From contig JAQBOZ010000022.1 of NCBI GenBank assembly GCA_028287785.1, positions 1 through 64,000 of the forward strand: a DNA stretch of 64,000 nt, in the 5' to 3' direction. This DNA comes from Chlorobiota bacterium (GTDB taxonomy: Bacteria; Bacteroidota; Ignavibacteria; OLB7). Below, piece by piece: positions 37,924 through 46,457 of this stretch; the stretch's first letter is position 1; every line of letters starts with the position of its first letter. The notes beneath the pieces were generated by a model. The model had not been told where the DNA came from and did no database searches. It saw only the letters and a program-made list of their open reading frames with translations. Both the position numbers and the translations under genes were made by a program.

Positions 37924-38536
37924 GATGCGCCCCCCTCCGTGCGATGTATCCGATGAGATTGTGATAGAGAAGACCAGGCCCTCCAGCCTCCCCGTCGTAA
38001 GAGCCGTCGCCGAGCGGCCCGCTCGCGGTGAGGATGATCGTGCCGGGCGTGGAGACCTCGTCGATGACGGCGATGGCCCGCCCCCAGGTATCGGCCAGCA
38101 GAACGTGGGCGGCGGGGTTGGGCTCGATATAGCCGCACGCCCACCAGCCGGAGATGCCGTGCGAGAAGATCAGCGTATCGATCTCCACCCCATCCATCAC
38201 GCCATGCCGGTCGGTCACGACGGCGTAGCGGACATCGCGGGTCGGCCTGCTGTTGTCCATGATCCAGCGGTTCCCCGGCACCCAGTTGGTAAACCAGCCA
38301 TCGAAGCACATCAGCGCGTGCCCGGCATCGAGAAATCGCGCGACCTTCTCCCTGACGCGGAGCATCGCGATATGATCGGAGCCGTTCGGGACGATGAGGA
38401 TATCGGCGCCGTCGAACACCGGATCGAACTCCGCGCCGATCCGCTCGAATCGGTATGCCACCGCATCGTTCGAGCGGAAGGAATGCTCCAGATAATGAAG
38501 CCCGTTATCGATTACCACGGCCCGCAGCATGGTCAT
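37898..38536 (-). CDS. ThuA/class I amidotransferase-like protein 1
   Basis: 212 residues without signal peptide. AVVIDNGLHYLEHSF, FDGADILIVPNGSDHIAM, then KVARFLDAGHALMCFDGWF follow the flavodoxin-like strand order of ThuA/PfpI/amidotransferase proteins. 'ADILIVPNG' corresponds to the strand before the oxyanion strand, and the 'LMCFDGW' segment has a Cys in the right neighbourhood but not in a GCxG elbow. The ATG at 38536 overlaps the radical SAM stop (ATGA), so translation is coupled. A carbohydrate-, lactam- or amide-processing role cannot be told. Position between a radical SAM enzyme and a sister protein points to a shared pathway. Confidence 0.6.
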   Translation of the reverse strand: MTMLRAVVIDNGLHYLEHSFRSNDAVAYRFERIGAEFDPVFDGADILIVPNGSDHIAMLRVREKVARFLDAGHALMCFDGWFTNWVPGNRWIMDNSRPTRDVRYAVVTDRHGVMDGVEIDTLIFSHGISGWWACGYIEPNPAAHVLLADTWGRAIAVIDEVSTPGTIILTASGPLGDGSYDGEAGGPGLLYHNLIGYIARRGAHHERNRATL

Positions 38537-39489
38537 TTCCCGGAAGGTTGAATCACCGGCAGGCCGAACTTCGGCCGCAGGGTGTCAATGTCATAATGCA
38601 GCTCGAAAAAGCGATCGCACCAGAGGCAGATATTCCCCTCCTCCGCCCCGCGCGCCATCGCCTCATCGCGGCTGATGCCGATCGATTCCCCCATCCCGTA
38701 GGGATCTCCCTGGTTGATCCTGCGGAATATCTCCGACCCGGCCACGCGCGCCAGCACATCGGCAACGCGCTGGCTCCGGGCATCGCCGAGAGGATATTTC
38801 GTGCCGGGGCAGCATGGGTTGATCTTCCAGAGCTGAATGGAGACCTCCTGCGCCAGCTCCGTGCCGCCCAGGAAACCACGGCCGCCGGAGGGTATCGCGC
38901 AGAAGTTATGGGTATGATCCTTCAGCCAGAGATCCTTCTCCATTGCCCGCCCGCGCGCCCAGTTGCCGCCGAGCCACATATCCTCGGTCGCCCCCCAGAA
39001 GCCGTAGCTGGCGGCATCGGGTTTCAGATAGTTCTCACGCTCGATCAGCGGATCGGTCTCATCGCCGGCCATGCCGCGCGAACGGAACAGCAGCGCCAGC
39101 TCATCGCGCCGCGATCCGGCCAGCTTGTGAAAGCGGTCGATGCTGGCGATATCGATCCGCGTGACGCCACGGCGAAGAAGCTCGTCCAGGATCGCGCCGC
39201 TGAGAAGATCGCCGTTGGTCTGGAGCATGATCTGCGCGCTCCCGCCGTATTTCCCGGCAAGCGCGTCCAGGATGGCGTAGAGCTTGGCGCGCTCCGCCAG
39301 CGGCTCGCCGCCGGAGAGGATGATCCGCCCGGCGCGCGCGGGAAGGTTCCCGACGACCCGAAGACAATCCTCCAGCGTCATCCGCTCGCCACGCGGGCCG
39401 GAGTCATTGTAGCAATGATCGCAGATATCGTTGCAGAGCTGGGTAAAGACCCAGTAGACCGATTCCACGGTGTCGAAATCATCATTCAT
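38533..39489 (-). CDS. Radical SAM enzyme with Cys-rich C-terminus
   Basis: 318 residues from the ATG at 39489; an ATG at 39510, overlapping the ATPase stop, would add seven. The [4Fe-4S] cluster motif is CNDICDHC (Cys19, 23, 26), the CxxxCxxC of radical SAM proteins. SGGEPL (about residue 62) is the SAM-binding GGE. The C-terminal part contains INPCCPGTKYPLGDARSQ and NICLWCDRFF, which may bind an auxiliary cluster as in SPASM/twitch domains. The enzyme would cleave SAM to make a 5'-deoxyadenosyl radical. Its position behind a complete importer suggests it modifies the imported compound. It is not a family with a function I can name. Confidence 0.85.
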   Translation of the reverse strand: MNDDFDTVESVYWVFTQLCNDICDHCYNDSGPRGERMTLEDCLRVVGNLPARAGRIILSGGEPLAERAKLYAILDALAGKYGGSAQIMLQTNGDLLSGAILDELLRRGVTRIDIASIDRFHKLAGSRRDELALLFRSRGMAGDETDPLIERENYLKPDAASYGFWGATEDMWLGGNWARGRAMEKDLWLKDHTHNFCAIPSGGRGFLGGTELAQEVSIQLWKINPCCPGTKYPLGDARSQRVADVLARVAGSEIFRRINQGDPYGMGESIGISRDEAMARGAEEGNICLWCDRFFELHYDIDTLRPKFGLPVIQPSGK

Positions 39490-39496
39490 GACCGCA

Positions 39497-40237
39497 TTAT
39501 TCCCGTTCATTGATCTGATCGCCGAGCGACCGCCAGAAATCCATCTCCCGCCGCGCGCCATACTCGGGATGAGCGATAAACTCGCTCTTGCTACTGAAGT
39601 GAAGCAGCCTCCCATCCCGCATATACGATATCCGGTCGCCGAGCAGGATCGCCTCCTTCAGATCGTGCGTGACAACAATGGAGGCGATGCCGTAATGCGC
39701 CGCCAGACGCTGAAACAGCCCCTGCATCGCGGCGCGGGTCTCGGCGTCCAGGTTGCTGAACGGCTCATCCAGCAGGAGCACCGATGGGTTGACGATCATC
39801 GCCCTGCCGAATGCTACCCGCTGCCGTTCGCCACCGGAGAGCTGGTGGGGCATCCTGCGCGCGTGCGTTGAAAGCTCCAGGCTCCCCAGCATCTCCTCCA
39901 CCCGTTCCCGAATGGTTGCTTCAGGAATCTTGCGGAGCCTGAGCCCGAAGGCGATGTTCTCGAAGATGTCGAGATGGGGAAACAGAAGCGCCTCCTGATA
40001 GATGTAGACGATATTGCGTCGCGCCACCGGCAGATCGTTGATGGCATTTTCCCGCAGCCGCAACTCCCCGCGATCGGGATCGACCAGCCCGGCAATGATC
40101 TTCAGCAGCGTCGTCTTGCCGCAGCCGGAACGGCCGAGAATCGCCAGCGTCTCCCGCTCGTCCACGGCCAGCCCGACATCGTTGAGAACCGGATGCCCGC
40201 CATAGGCCTTGTCGATATTCGATACCGTCAGCACCAT
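39497..40237 (-). CDS. ynjD: ABC importer ATP-binding protein (PotA/YnjD-like)
   Basis: 246 residues. Walker A is LGRSGCGKTTLL (near 36), the Q-loop IYQEALLFPH, the signature LSGGERQRVAFGRA, Walker B LLLDEPFSNLD and the switch His in VVTHDLKEA. The C-terminal RDGRLLHF is the strand after the switch, as in PotA/CysA/FbpC-type importer ATPases. It powers the two permeases encoded just upstream (13-base gap). The gene symbol follows the YnjB-like binding protein of this operon and is by analogy. Confidence 0.88.
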   Translation of the reverse strand: MVLTVSNIDKAYGGHPVLNDVGLAVDERETLAILGRSGCGKTTLLKIIAGLVDPDRGELRLRENAINDLPVARRNIVYIYQEALLFPHLDIFENIAFGLRLRKIPEATIRERVEEMLGSLELSTHARRMPHQLSGGERQRVAFGRAMIVNPSVLLLDEPFSNLDAETRAAMQGLFQRLAAHYGIASIVVTHDLKEAILLGDRISYMRDGRLLHFSSKSEFIAHPEYGARREMDFWRSLGDQINERE

Positions 40238-40250
40238 CGTCTGTCCGATC

Positions 40251-41036
40251 TTACATATATCGATAAAGAAATCGCCGGTTGGCCCAGAGCATGAGCACCG
40301 GCGGGATTATCAGCATCAGGCCGCTGAGCGCCGCGTACCGGATATTCGCCTCCCCGGCGTACATGAAGACGAGGAGCGGCAGGGTCTTCACCCGGCCGGA
40401 GCCGATCAGCAGCGTCAGGCCGTACTGGAACCAGGAAAGGAGAAACGTCTGCATAAGGCAGATCAGGAGCAGCCCGCGCGCGGCCGGCAGAAAGACCATC
40501 CGGTAGAGCTGCGGCCGGGACGCGCCGAGAAGCCGTGCCAGATCCTCCAGCGACCGCCGCTCGCGACTCCAGAAATTCGCAAAGAAGACCACCCCGAAGC
40601 CGAGGGCAAATGTCAGATGCGCGCACCCGACCCCGACCACGCTCCCGGCCAGGCCAAGCCGTATGTAGAGGATATGGATGCAGGCCCCCAGGATCACGGG
40701 GGACATCGCGAACGGCAGATACGCCAGGAACAGAAGCCGCCGCCTTCTCCCGCTGCGGGCGATATACCGGCTGGCGATAAAGCCGCCGAACGTGGCGACC
40801 AGCGCCACCGAGCCGGAGAGAAGCGTCGAGAGAAGAAGGCTCCATCCGAGCGAATCCCCCCCCAGCAGATCGATCCACGCGCCCAGGTTCATCCCCTCCG
40901 GCATCAGCCGCGGGAACATCCACCGGCCGGCGACCGAGAGGATGAGGAGATAGACGATCGGCAGGAGACAGATCGTTCCGACGATCCACGACATCGCTCC
41001 CCGGAATTTCCCGTTTCCGCGTTTACGCCTCATCAT
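40251..41036 (-). CDS. ABC importer permease 2 (YnjC-like half)
   Basis: 261 residues from the ATG at 41036, which overlaps the stop of permease 1 (ATGATGAGGCGTAA); the frame is open further but that part is the neighbour's coding region. Six predicted transmembrane helices: WIVGTICLLPIVYLLIL, LLLSTLLSGSVALVATFGGFIA and later segments. The EAA loop region, LEDLARLLGASRPQLYRMVFLPAARGLLL, has the EAA...G.........I..LP pattern that contacts the ATPase. It belongs to the binding-protein-dependent transport (BPD) membrane family. In E. coli YnjC the two permease halves are fused; here they are separate genes. Confidence 0.88.
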   Translation of the reverse strand: MMRRKRGNGKFRGAMSWIVGTICLLPIVYLLILSVAGRWMFPRLMPEGMNLGAWIDLLGGDSLGWSLLLSTLLSGSVALVATFGGFIASRYIARSGRRRRLLFLAYLPFAMSPVILGACIHILYIRLGLAGSVVGVGCAHLTFALGFGVVFFANFWSRERRSLEDLARLLGASRPQLYRMVFLPAARGLLLICLMQTFLLSWFQYGLTLLIGSGRVKTLPLLVFMYAGEANIRYAALSGLMLIIPPVLMLWANRRFLYRYM

Positions 41037-41886
41037 CCTTCCGCGCGCGACTGTAGGCAAGGGCAACCAGGGCAAGCGCAAGCGCCGTATAGAGGATCGC
41101 GCAGATAAAGGCCTCCGGCTTCTGCGCCAGATCGAAACGCGCATACTTCCGCATCGTCAGCACGGAGATCATCTGCGGCGTGCTGGGCCCAAGCAGCAGG
41201 GGGACTTCGTAGGCGCCGAGAACGCCGATGAACGTGAGGATGATCGTCGGGAAGGCACGGCGCAGCAGCAGGGGCACAACCACGCGCCGGAGCAGATCCA
41301 TCCTGCCGGCGCCGAGCGATTCGGCCAGCCCGCGCAGCTCCGGCAGCCGTTCGGCATCGTGAAGCTGCGCGAAGAGAATGGTGAAAAAGGGGACCGCCAC
41401 GAACATCTCGGCAAGGATGATACCGATTCCATACGGATCGTTGACAAGCCCCGGAAACCCCGAGGGATCGCTGATGATGCCGAGCGCCGCCGTTATCCGC
41501 GCAAGCAGCCCCGCGCCGGAGAGAATCTGAAAGAAGAGGAAGGCAAGCACGGTTCCGGGGAGCGCGATCGGCAGGTAGATCGTGTAGCCGAGACCGCCGG
41601 AGCGGAGCGAACGCCGCAGAGCAAGGGAAAGCCCGAGCGCCACGGCAACCGAGAACATCACCACCGCCAGCGCCACGCCGATGCTCATCGCGAAGGAGCG
41701 GACGATCTCGAAATCCTCCCCGAGCCGGCTCCAGTGACCCAGCGTAAAGCCCTCCCCCAGCAGCCCGGCCAGCCCCAGACTGTAGGCCACGGCGTAGAGA
41801 ATGCTCGCGCCGATCGGCAGCAGGGCAACCGCGACAAAGAGGAGAAACCCGGCGCGCTCGATGCCGCCGTTATTTCTCGATGACAT
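41023..41886 (-). CDS. ABC importer permease 1 (YnjC-like half)
   Basis: 287 residues from the ATG at 41886 (overlapping the binding-protein stop); an ATG at 41901 is possible. Six helices are predicted, starting GFLLFVAVALLPIGASILYAVAY. The EAA loop is ELRGLAESLGAGRMDLLRRVVVPLL, the usual 'EAA..lGA....l..vv.P' motif. It forms the membrane pore together with permease 2. Overlaps with both neighbours indicate translational coupling. Confidence 0.88.
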   Translation of the reverse strand: MSSRNNGGIERAGFLLFVAVALLPIGASILYAVAYSLGLAGLLGEGFTLGHWSRLGEDFEIVRSFAMSIGVALAVVMFSVAVALGLSLALRRSLRSGGLGYTIYLPIALPGTVLAFLFFQILSGAGLLARITAALGIISDPSGFPGLVNDPYGIGIILAEMFVAVPFFTILFAQLHDAERLPELRGLAESLGAGRMDLLRRVVVPLLLRRAFPTIILTFIGVLGAYEVPLLLGPSTPQMISVLTMRKYARFDLAQKPEAFICAILYTALALALVALAYSRARKDDEA

Positions 41887-43105
41887 TCTTCCTGAAATCA
41901 TCGGAGAGCCTGATCATATATTCGGGGGCAAGCTCCATCAGAGCCTTCGATTGAATGGCCGAACGCGGCGGAGCGTAGCGGCGACCCGGCAGCGCCGCGA
42001 ACCGCCCCCGCCATTCCTCCGGCAGCTTCGCCATGTCCAGCACGGTTCCATCCCCCCATACGTTGGGGTCCAGCTTTCGAAGCTGCGCCTCCGGCGATAT
42101 AAGGAAATTCGCCACCACCATCGCCCCGTCCGGGTGCGCGGAGTGCCTTGCTATCCCCATGAAGTGGCTGTTCTGGATGGTGCCGCTGTCCAGAACGTAG
42201 GCGCGGGCGGTCCCGGAGAAGAGCCCCTGAAGGATCTTGTTGTCCACCTCGCCGTCGTTGTTGCTCATCGAAAAATCGATCTCCCCACCGGCGAACATCT
42301 GATGGAGTTGCGCCACCTCCGCCGGGAAGGAGCGACCCTGTTTCCAGAAATAGGGCTTGATCCGGTTGAGATACTCCCAGAGCATCGCCGAATATCTGCG
42401 ATAGAGATCCTCGTTGAACTTCCCGGCCAGCGTCCGCTCCCCCCCCGCCAGATCGATCAACAGGCATTTCAGGAATGTCATGCCGGTGAAGGAGTTGTCG
42501 AACGTGAATTTCCCAGGGTGCGACCGCACATACTTCTCCAGCGCGACCATCGTTCCGGGAGGGTCCGGGACGCGGTTGGTATCGTAGATGATCGCAAGCT
42601 GGACATTCCCCCAGGGGCTCTCGTAGCCATCCACCGGCTGCTGAAAATCGGTGTTGATAAATCGGTTGCCGAAGTCCACGTACCGCGCGTTCGGGAGGCG
42701 ATCGACGAACGGGCCGTAGAGCGCCTTGATCTGCCGCAACTGGTAGAATGTCTCCCCGTTGATCCACATCATATCGTAGGCGCTTGGCCCATCCCCCGCC
42801 TCCATCTCGGTCATGAGCGTGGAGACGAGATTGTTCCCCTGCCCGCCCACGATGTTCAACGCGATGCCGTATCGCTCCTTCAGCGCCGGGATCACATAGC
42901 TCTTCATGTAGGCGTTGATATAGGGATCGCCCTGCCACATCGAAAGGGTCACGGTCTGGCCGCGGGCCCTCCTCTCGGTCTCCTCCCACGATGTGCCGCC
43001 GCGGGCGGCACTCTCCCTGTTGCCGGCATCACCTCCACCGCCGCATCCGGCAAGGGAGACAAGCATGATGATGAGAAGCCATGCGTTTCGATATCGTGCC
43101 ATCAT
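41870..43105 (-). CDS. ynjB: YnjB-like ABC transporter substrate-binding lipoprotein
   Basis: 411 residues from the ATG at 43105 (a second ATG at 43102); the open frame extends to 43192 but that part is a repeat element. The signal has a lipobox, LLIIMLVSLAGC. The mature protein shows the COG4134/YnjB pattern as I remember it: DMMWINGETFYQLRQ, GPFVDRLPNARYVDF, VDGYESPWGNVQLAIIYDT, HPGKFTF and GMTFLKCLL. E. coli YnjB is an uncharacterised binding protein suspected in thiamine-related uptake; that guess does not decide the ligand here. It binds substrate in the periplasm and delivers it to the two permeases. First gene of the seven-gene operon. Confidence 0.8.
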   Translation of the reverse strand: MMARYRNAWLLIIMLVSLAGCGGGGDAGNRESAARGGTSWEETERRARGQTVTLSMWQGDPYINAYMKSYVIPALKERYGIALNIVGGQGNNLVSTLMTEMEAGDGPSAYDMMWINGETFYQLRQIKALYGPFVDRLPNARYVDFGNRFINTDFQQPVDGYESPWGNVQLAIIYDTNRVPDPPGTMVALEKYVRSHPGKFTFDNSFTGMTFLKCLLIDLAGGERTLAGKFNEDLYRRYSAMLWEYLNRIKPYFWKQGRSFPAEVAQLHQMFAGGEIDFSMSNNDGEVDNKILQGLFSGTARAYVLDSGTIQNSHFMGIARHSAHPDGAMVVANFLISPEAQLRKLDPNVWGDGTVLDMAKLPEEWRGRFAALPGRRYAPPRSAIQSKALMELAPEYMIRLSDDFRKNVIEK

Positions 43106-43125
43106 TCCCTCATTGCTGAAAATCC

Positions 43126-43177
43126 GCGCGGGGCATCGCCCCGCGCAGCAGGAATTGCGCCCCTCCGGGGCTTGAGA
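43126..43177 (+). repeat. REP-like repeat family 1, copy c
   Basis: GCGCGGGGC-ATC-GCCCCGCGC hairpin, then AGGAATTGCGCCCCTCCGGG and GCTTGAG. It lies in the gap between the TonB receptor and the binding-protein gene, in antisense orientation to both. It accounts for the false N-terminal extension of the binding protein. Confidence 0.85.
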
Positions 43178-43226
43178 ACGGTTTTCCGCCAACGTTGCAG
43201 ATGGCGTTGTTCAAACAGCCTGTCGG

Positions 43227-46200
43227 CTAAAACTGATACCGTGCTCCAAACTGGAACTGCCGTGGCGCGCCGCTGCTCCGCTGGACGATCGGCGCCCCCT
43301 CCGGCCCCACCTGGATCTGATTGCTCTGCGTGGCGTTGTTGGTGTAGCCGCTCAGGTTCACCACGTTGAAGACATTGAAGATATCGGCGCGCAGCTCGAT
43401 GGAACTTCCCTCGCCGAGATGGATGGCGTACTGCGCGCCGAAATCGAAATCCTTCGACCAGGGGAGCCTGTCGCTGTTGCGCGTGACGCCGGGATAGCGA
43501 TCGATATTCCCCACATAGCCATCGCCGTAGGAAGTGCCGTCACCATTCAGATCGGTGGTGCCGTGGAACCCGACGGAATCGCGCGTGCCGAACTTCGTGG
43601 CATCGGCAACGCGGTTGATCGGCTGGCCGCTCTGCACAAGCGCCGCGAAGCTGATCGTCAGATCGCGAATCGGATAGTAGTAGAACACCGCGCTGATGAC
43701 ATGCGTCCGGTCGTTCACCGACGGCCCCCACTCCAGCCCGTAATTGTTGGCGTCGGCCGCCTTGAAGTTGATATCCTCCGTGTTGTTGTAGGAGCGCGCG
43801 AGCGTATACGAGACCCGGTAGCCGAACGGAGAATCCCCCTTCTCCCTGACGATGTTGATCGAAGCCGCCGAGTACGATGCCTTCCCGGCGGACTCCGTCA
43901 CAACGATGCTCCTGGCGCCGCCCGTCACCACCGCCACCGGACGGGTGGCATCGGCCTGCGCCTGCGTGCGGACCACGACGTTCGCCGGATCGACCTGATA
44001 GGGAGCCGGCGCGTTGAGGTCGCGAAGACGGAAGAGATCGCGCGATTCGGTGTGGATCAGATCGACATAGAAGAGCGTGTTGTCATCCACCTGATACTGA
44101 TAGCCGAGCGAGAACTGGTGGGTGTAGGGGTTCTGATACCCCTCGGGATTGAGGATGCGCCGTTCTCCGCTGCTGGCGGCCTGGCGCTGCTCCTGAAGCG
44201 TGGAGGAGACCGGCCCCTGGAGATACGTCACCCCCGTGGAGAGATCGGCGGTGACGTTGCCATCGAACACCACCTTGTCGATATCGGTGTTCGCCGGCAG
44301 AATCCCCTTGTCGACAAGCGCCCGTATCTGCTGGCGATAGCCGGCCGATGTGGAGTTCTGCTGGAGCGCGTCGCTGTAGATGGCGTAGAGGATCTTGTCG
44401 TAGAATATCCCGTAGCCGCCGCGGATCACGCTCCGCTCGTCCAGCTTGTAGTTGAAGCCGACGCGCGGGGCGATATTGTCGAGATCCCCCCTGTCGCCCC
44501 CTCCCACGCTGAGATTATCATAGTCATACCGAAGCCCCAGCGTAAGATTGAGATCGCTGCTCAGCGAGAAGCGATCCTCCGCGTAGAGGCTGATCACATT
44601 CTGCCGCTTGCCGAACGATGCGGGGCGCAGTTCCACGCTGTAGGCAAGGACGCGCGCATCGTTCGGGATATCGTGGATGTCGAGCGCGGACCCACGGTGG
44701 AGCGCAGCAATCGCGCGCTCCTGATCGCCGGTCAACTGCACCGTGTAATTCCCGTTCGGATTGCCGCCGCCGCTGAGCGCGAAATCGGCCGAGAGAAGCT
44801 CCGCGCCGAACTTCAGACGGTGATTGTCGAGATTGAAGGTGAACTTCTGCTGAAGGTCGATCGTGTTCTCCACATCGTCGAACACATAGCCGGGATGGCC
44901 GAGCGTGGCGAGCGGGAGAGCGGCGGAGTCCAGCAGATACACCTGCGGGCTTGCGTTGTCCAACGGCCGCGCGTAGTTCCAGCGAAAACGGCTGTACTGG
45001 ATGTTCCCCTCATAGGTGAATTTCTCGCCGGTATAAATATTCTGCGACGCCACCAGCAGCGAGTTCCGGTCCTGCGTGTTCGCCGCCGATGGGAAGGTGC
45101 TGCCCCCCTCCAGGCCTCCCCCCTGCCGCTCGATATTCACCAGCCCAAGATCTGCGCGGAGCGATGAAACGAAACTGTTGTTCCAGAACTGGGTGAGCTT
45201 GAGCGACCCGAGCGAGAAGCTGTTCTTTCCCCGCACCGTCTCGTTGATGCCGAGCTGCGGCACGTTCAGGAGATTATCCTTTGTGTCAAATGTCTGCTCG
45301 AGATTCGCGTAGAAGAATGTTTTGTCGTGAACGATAGCCCCTCCCAGCGCGGCGCCGAACTGGTGGCGCATAAACCCATCCTTCACCTGATTTCCCGAAA
45401 GATCGTGCTGCGCGTAGGGGCTGGACGCGTCGATCACGCTGCCGGGGCGGGTCAGATAGAACACCTCGCCGGTCAGCGTGTTGCTCCCCGATCTGGTGGT
45501 GATATTGAAGATGCCGTTGCCGGTCCTGCCGAACTCCGCCGAATAATTGTTGGTCAGCACGGAGATGGTCTGCGTGAACCCCACCGGCATCGGGAACTTC
45601 TCACCCCCCAGAAAATTTTCGTTGTTGTCCATCCCGTCGATCAGATAGCTGGCGTACAGGCCGTTGACGCCGTTGATGCTGACATTCGGGGCCTCGCTGA
45701 AAAAGCCGGTGGCCTTTGTCACGTTCGGCAGGCGGTAGAGCGCTCGCGTGATATCGCGCCCCTCCACCGGAAGGTCCTCCACCTGACGGCGGCTGATGGT
45801 GGAGGATACCTCGGCGTTGATGGTGTTGAGGCCCGCCTCCCCCTTCCCGCCGATGACCGTCACGCCCGAGAACTGGACGCTCTTGATGGGGACCAGCAAA
45901 AGACTGACGCTCCGGTCGGTCCCGGAACGAAGGGTGATCCCCCCAAGCTCTCCCTGATTGAACCGGTCATCCGCCGCCGTGCTCACCCTGTAGATCCCGG
46001 ATGTGGTAAGCCCCTCGAAGCGCGCCTTCCCCTGCTCATTGCTTTTCCGCGTGGCGCCGTAGCCGATGCCCGTGTTCTCCAGCCGCACATCCATGCCGGC
46101 AACCGGCGTTCCGGTCGATGCGTCGATGACCGAAACCTCGATGCTCTGCGCGTGAGTGGCGATGCCGCCGATGACCACGATGGCCGATGCGATAAGGAAT

Positions 46201-46280
46201 GACCGGATGCCCAGCGTTCCGCGCATGGCGCGCCGCGCGGCGCCGGACAACGCCGGAGAATATTCTGTATGATCCTTCAT
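43227..46280 (-). CDS. TonB-dependent receptor with N-terminal carboxypeptidase-regulatory-like domain
   Basis: 1017 residues from the ATG at 46280; the frame runs further up but has no family features there. After a signal peptide (FLIASAIVVIGGIATHAQ) comes a CarboxypepD_reg-like domain (SIEVSVIDASTGTPVAGMDVRL to GIYRVSTAAD). The plug domain follows (SRRQVEDLPVEGRDITRALYRLPNV to SINGVNGLYASYLIDGMDN), then a beta-barrel ending in an aromatic residue (PRQFQFGARYQF). This is a SusC/RagA-like or Oar-like outer-membrane receptor; GRTGNGIFNITTRSGSN is typical of Oar-like proteins. No canonical TonB box could be placed. Lying 121 bases before the binding-protein start and on the same strand, it may deliver the ABC importer's substrate across the outer membrane. 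Confidence 0.9.
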   Translation of the reverse strand: MKDHTEYSPALSGAARRAMRGTLGIRSFLIASAIVVIGGIATHAQSIEVSVIDASTGTPVAGMDVRLENTGIGYGATRKSNEQGKARFEGLTTSGIYRVSTAADDRFNQGELGGITLRSGTDRSVSLLLVPIKSVQFSGVTVIGGKGEAGLNTINAEVSSTISRRQVEDLPVEGRDITRALYRLPNVTKATGFFSEAPNVSINGVNGLYASYLIDGMDNNENFLGGEKFPMPVGFTQTISVLTNNYSAEFGRTGNGIFNITTRSGSNTLTGEVFYLTRPGSVIDASSPYAQHDLSGNQVKDGFMRHQFGAALGGAIVHDKTFFYANLEQTFDTKDNLLNVPQLGINETVRGKNSFSLGSLKLTQFWNNSFVSSLRADLGLVNIERQGGGLEGGSTFPSAANTQDRNSLLVASQNIYTGEKFTYEGNIQYSRFRWNYARPLDNASPQVYLLDSAALPLATLGHPGYVFDDVENTIDLQQKFTFNLDNHRLKFGAELLSADFALSGGGNPNGNYTVQLTGDQERAIAALHRGSALDIHDIPNDARVLAYSVELRPASFGKRQNVISLYAEDRFSLSSDLNLTLGLRYDYDNLSVGGGDRGDLDNIAPRVGFNYKLDERSVIRGGYGIFYDKILYAIYSDALQQNSTSAGYRQQIRALVDKGILPANTDIDKVVFDGNVTADLSTGVTYLQGPVSSTLQEQRQAASSGERRILNPEGYQNPYTHQFSLGYQYQVDDNTLFYVDLIHTESRDLFRLRDLNAPAPYQVDPANVVVRTQAQADATRPVAVVTGGARSIVVTESAGKASYSAASINIVREKGDSPFGYRVSYTLARSYNNTEDINFKAADANNYGLEWGPSVNDRTHVISAVFYYYPIRDLTISFAALVQSGQPINRVADATKFGTRDSVGFHGTTDLNGDGTSYGDGYVGNIDRYPGVTRNSDRLPWSKDFDFGAQYAIHLGEGSSIELRADIFNVFNVVNLSGYTNNATQSNQIQVGPEGAPIVQRSSGAPRQFQFGARYQF

Positions 46281-46457
46281 CTGCTGACTCTTGTTTGAAA
46301 ATGGCTGTCCGCCAGGCGGCGAACCGGATGGAGTTCGATAACGAATGTTGTCCGGTGATGGGAGCCGGCACGCGGACGCGCGGGCACGCTGGACGCTCAC
46401 CCCACCAGGGGTTGAGCGCGACCGCGCCGCGAAAAAGCATCCGCCGGGTTGTGAGTA

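Noticed and set aside
42993-43192. Longer N-terminus for the YnjB-like protein (start at 43192)
   Set aside because: The extra residues come from REP-like repeat sequence and would bury the lipoprotein signal.
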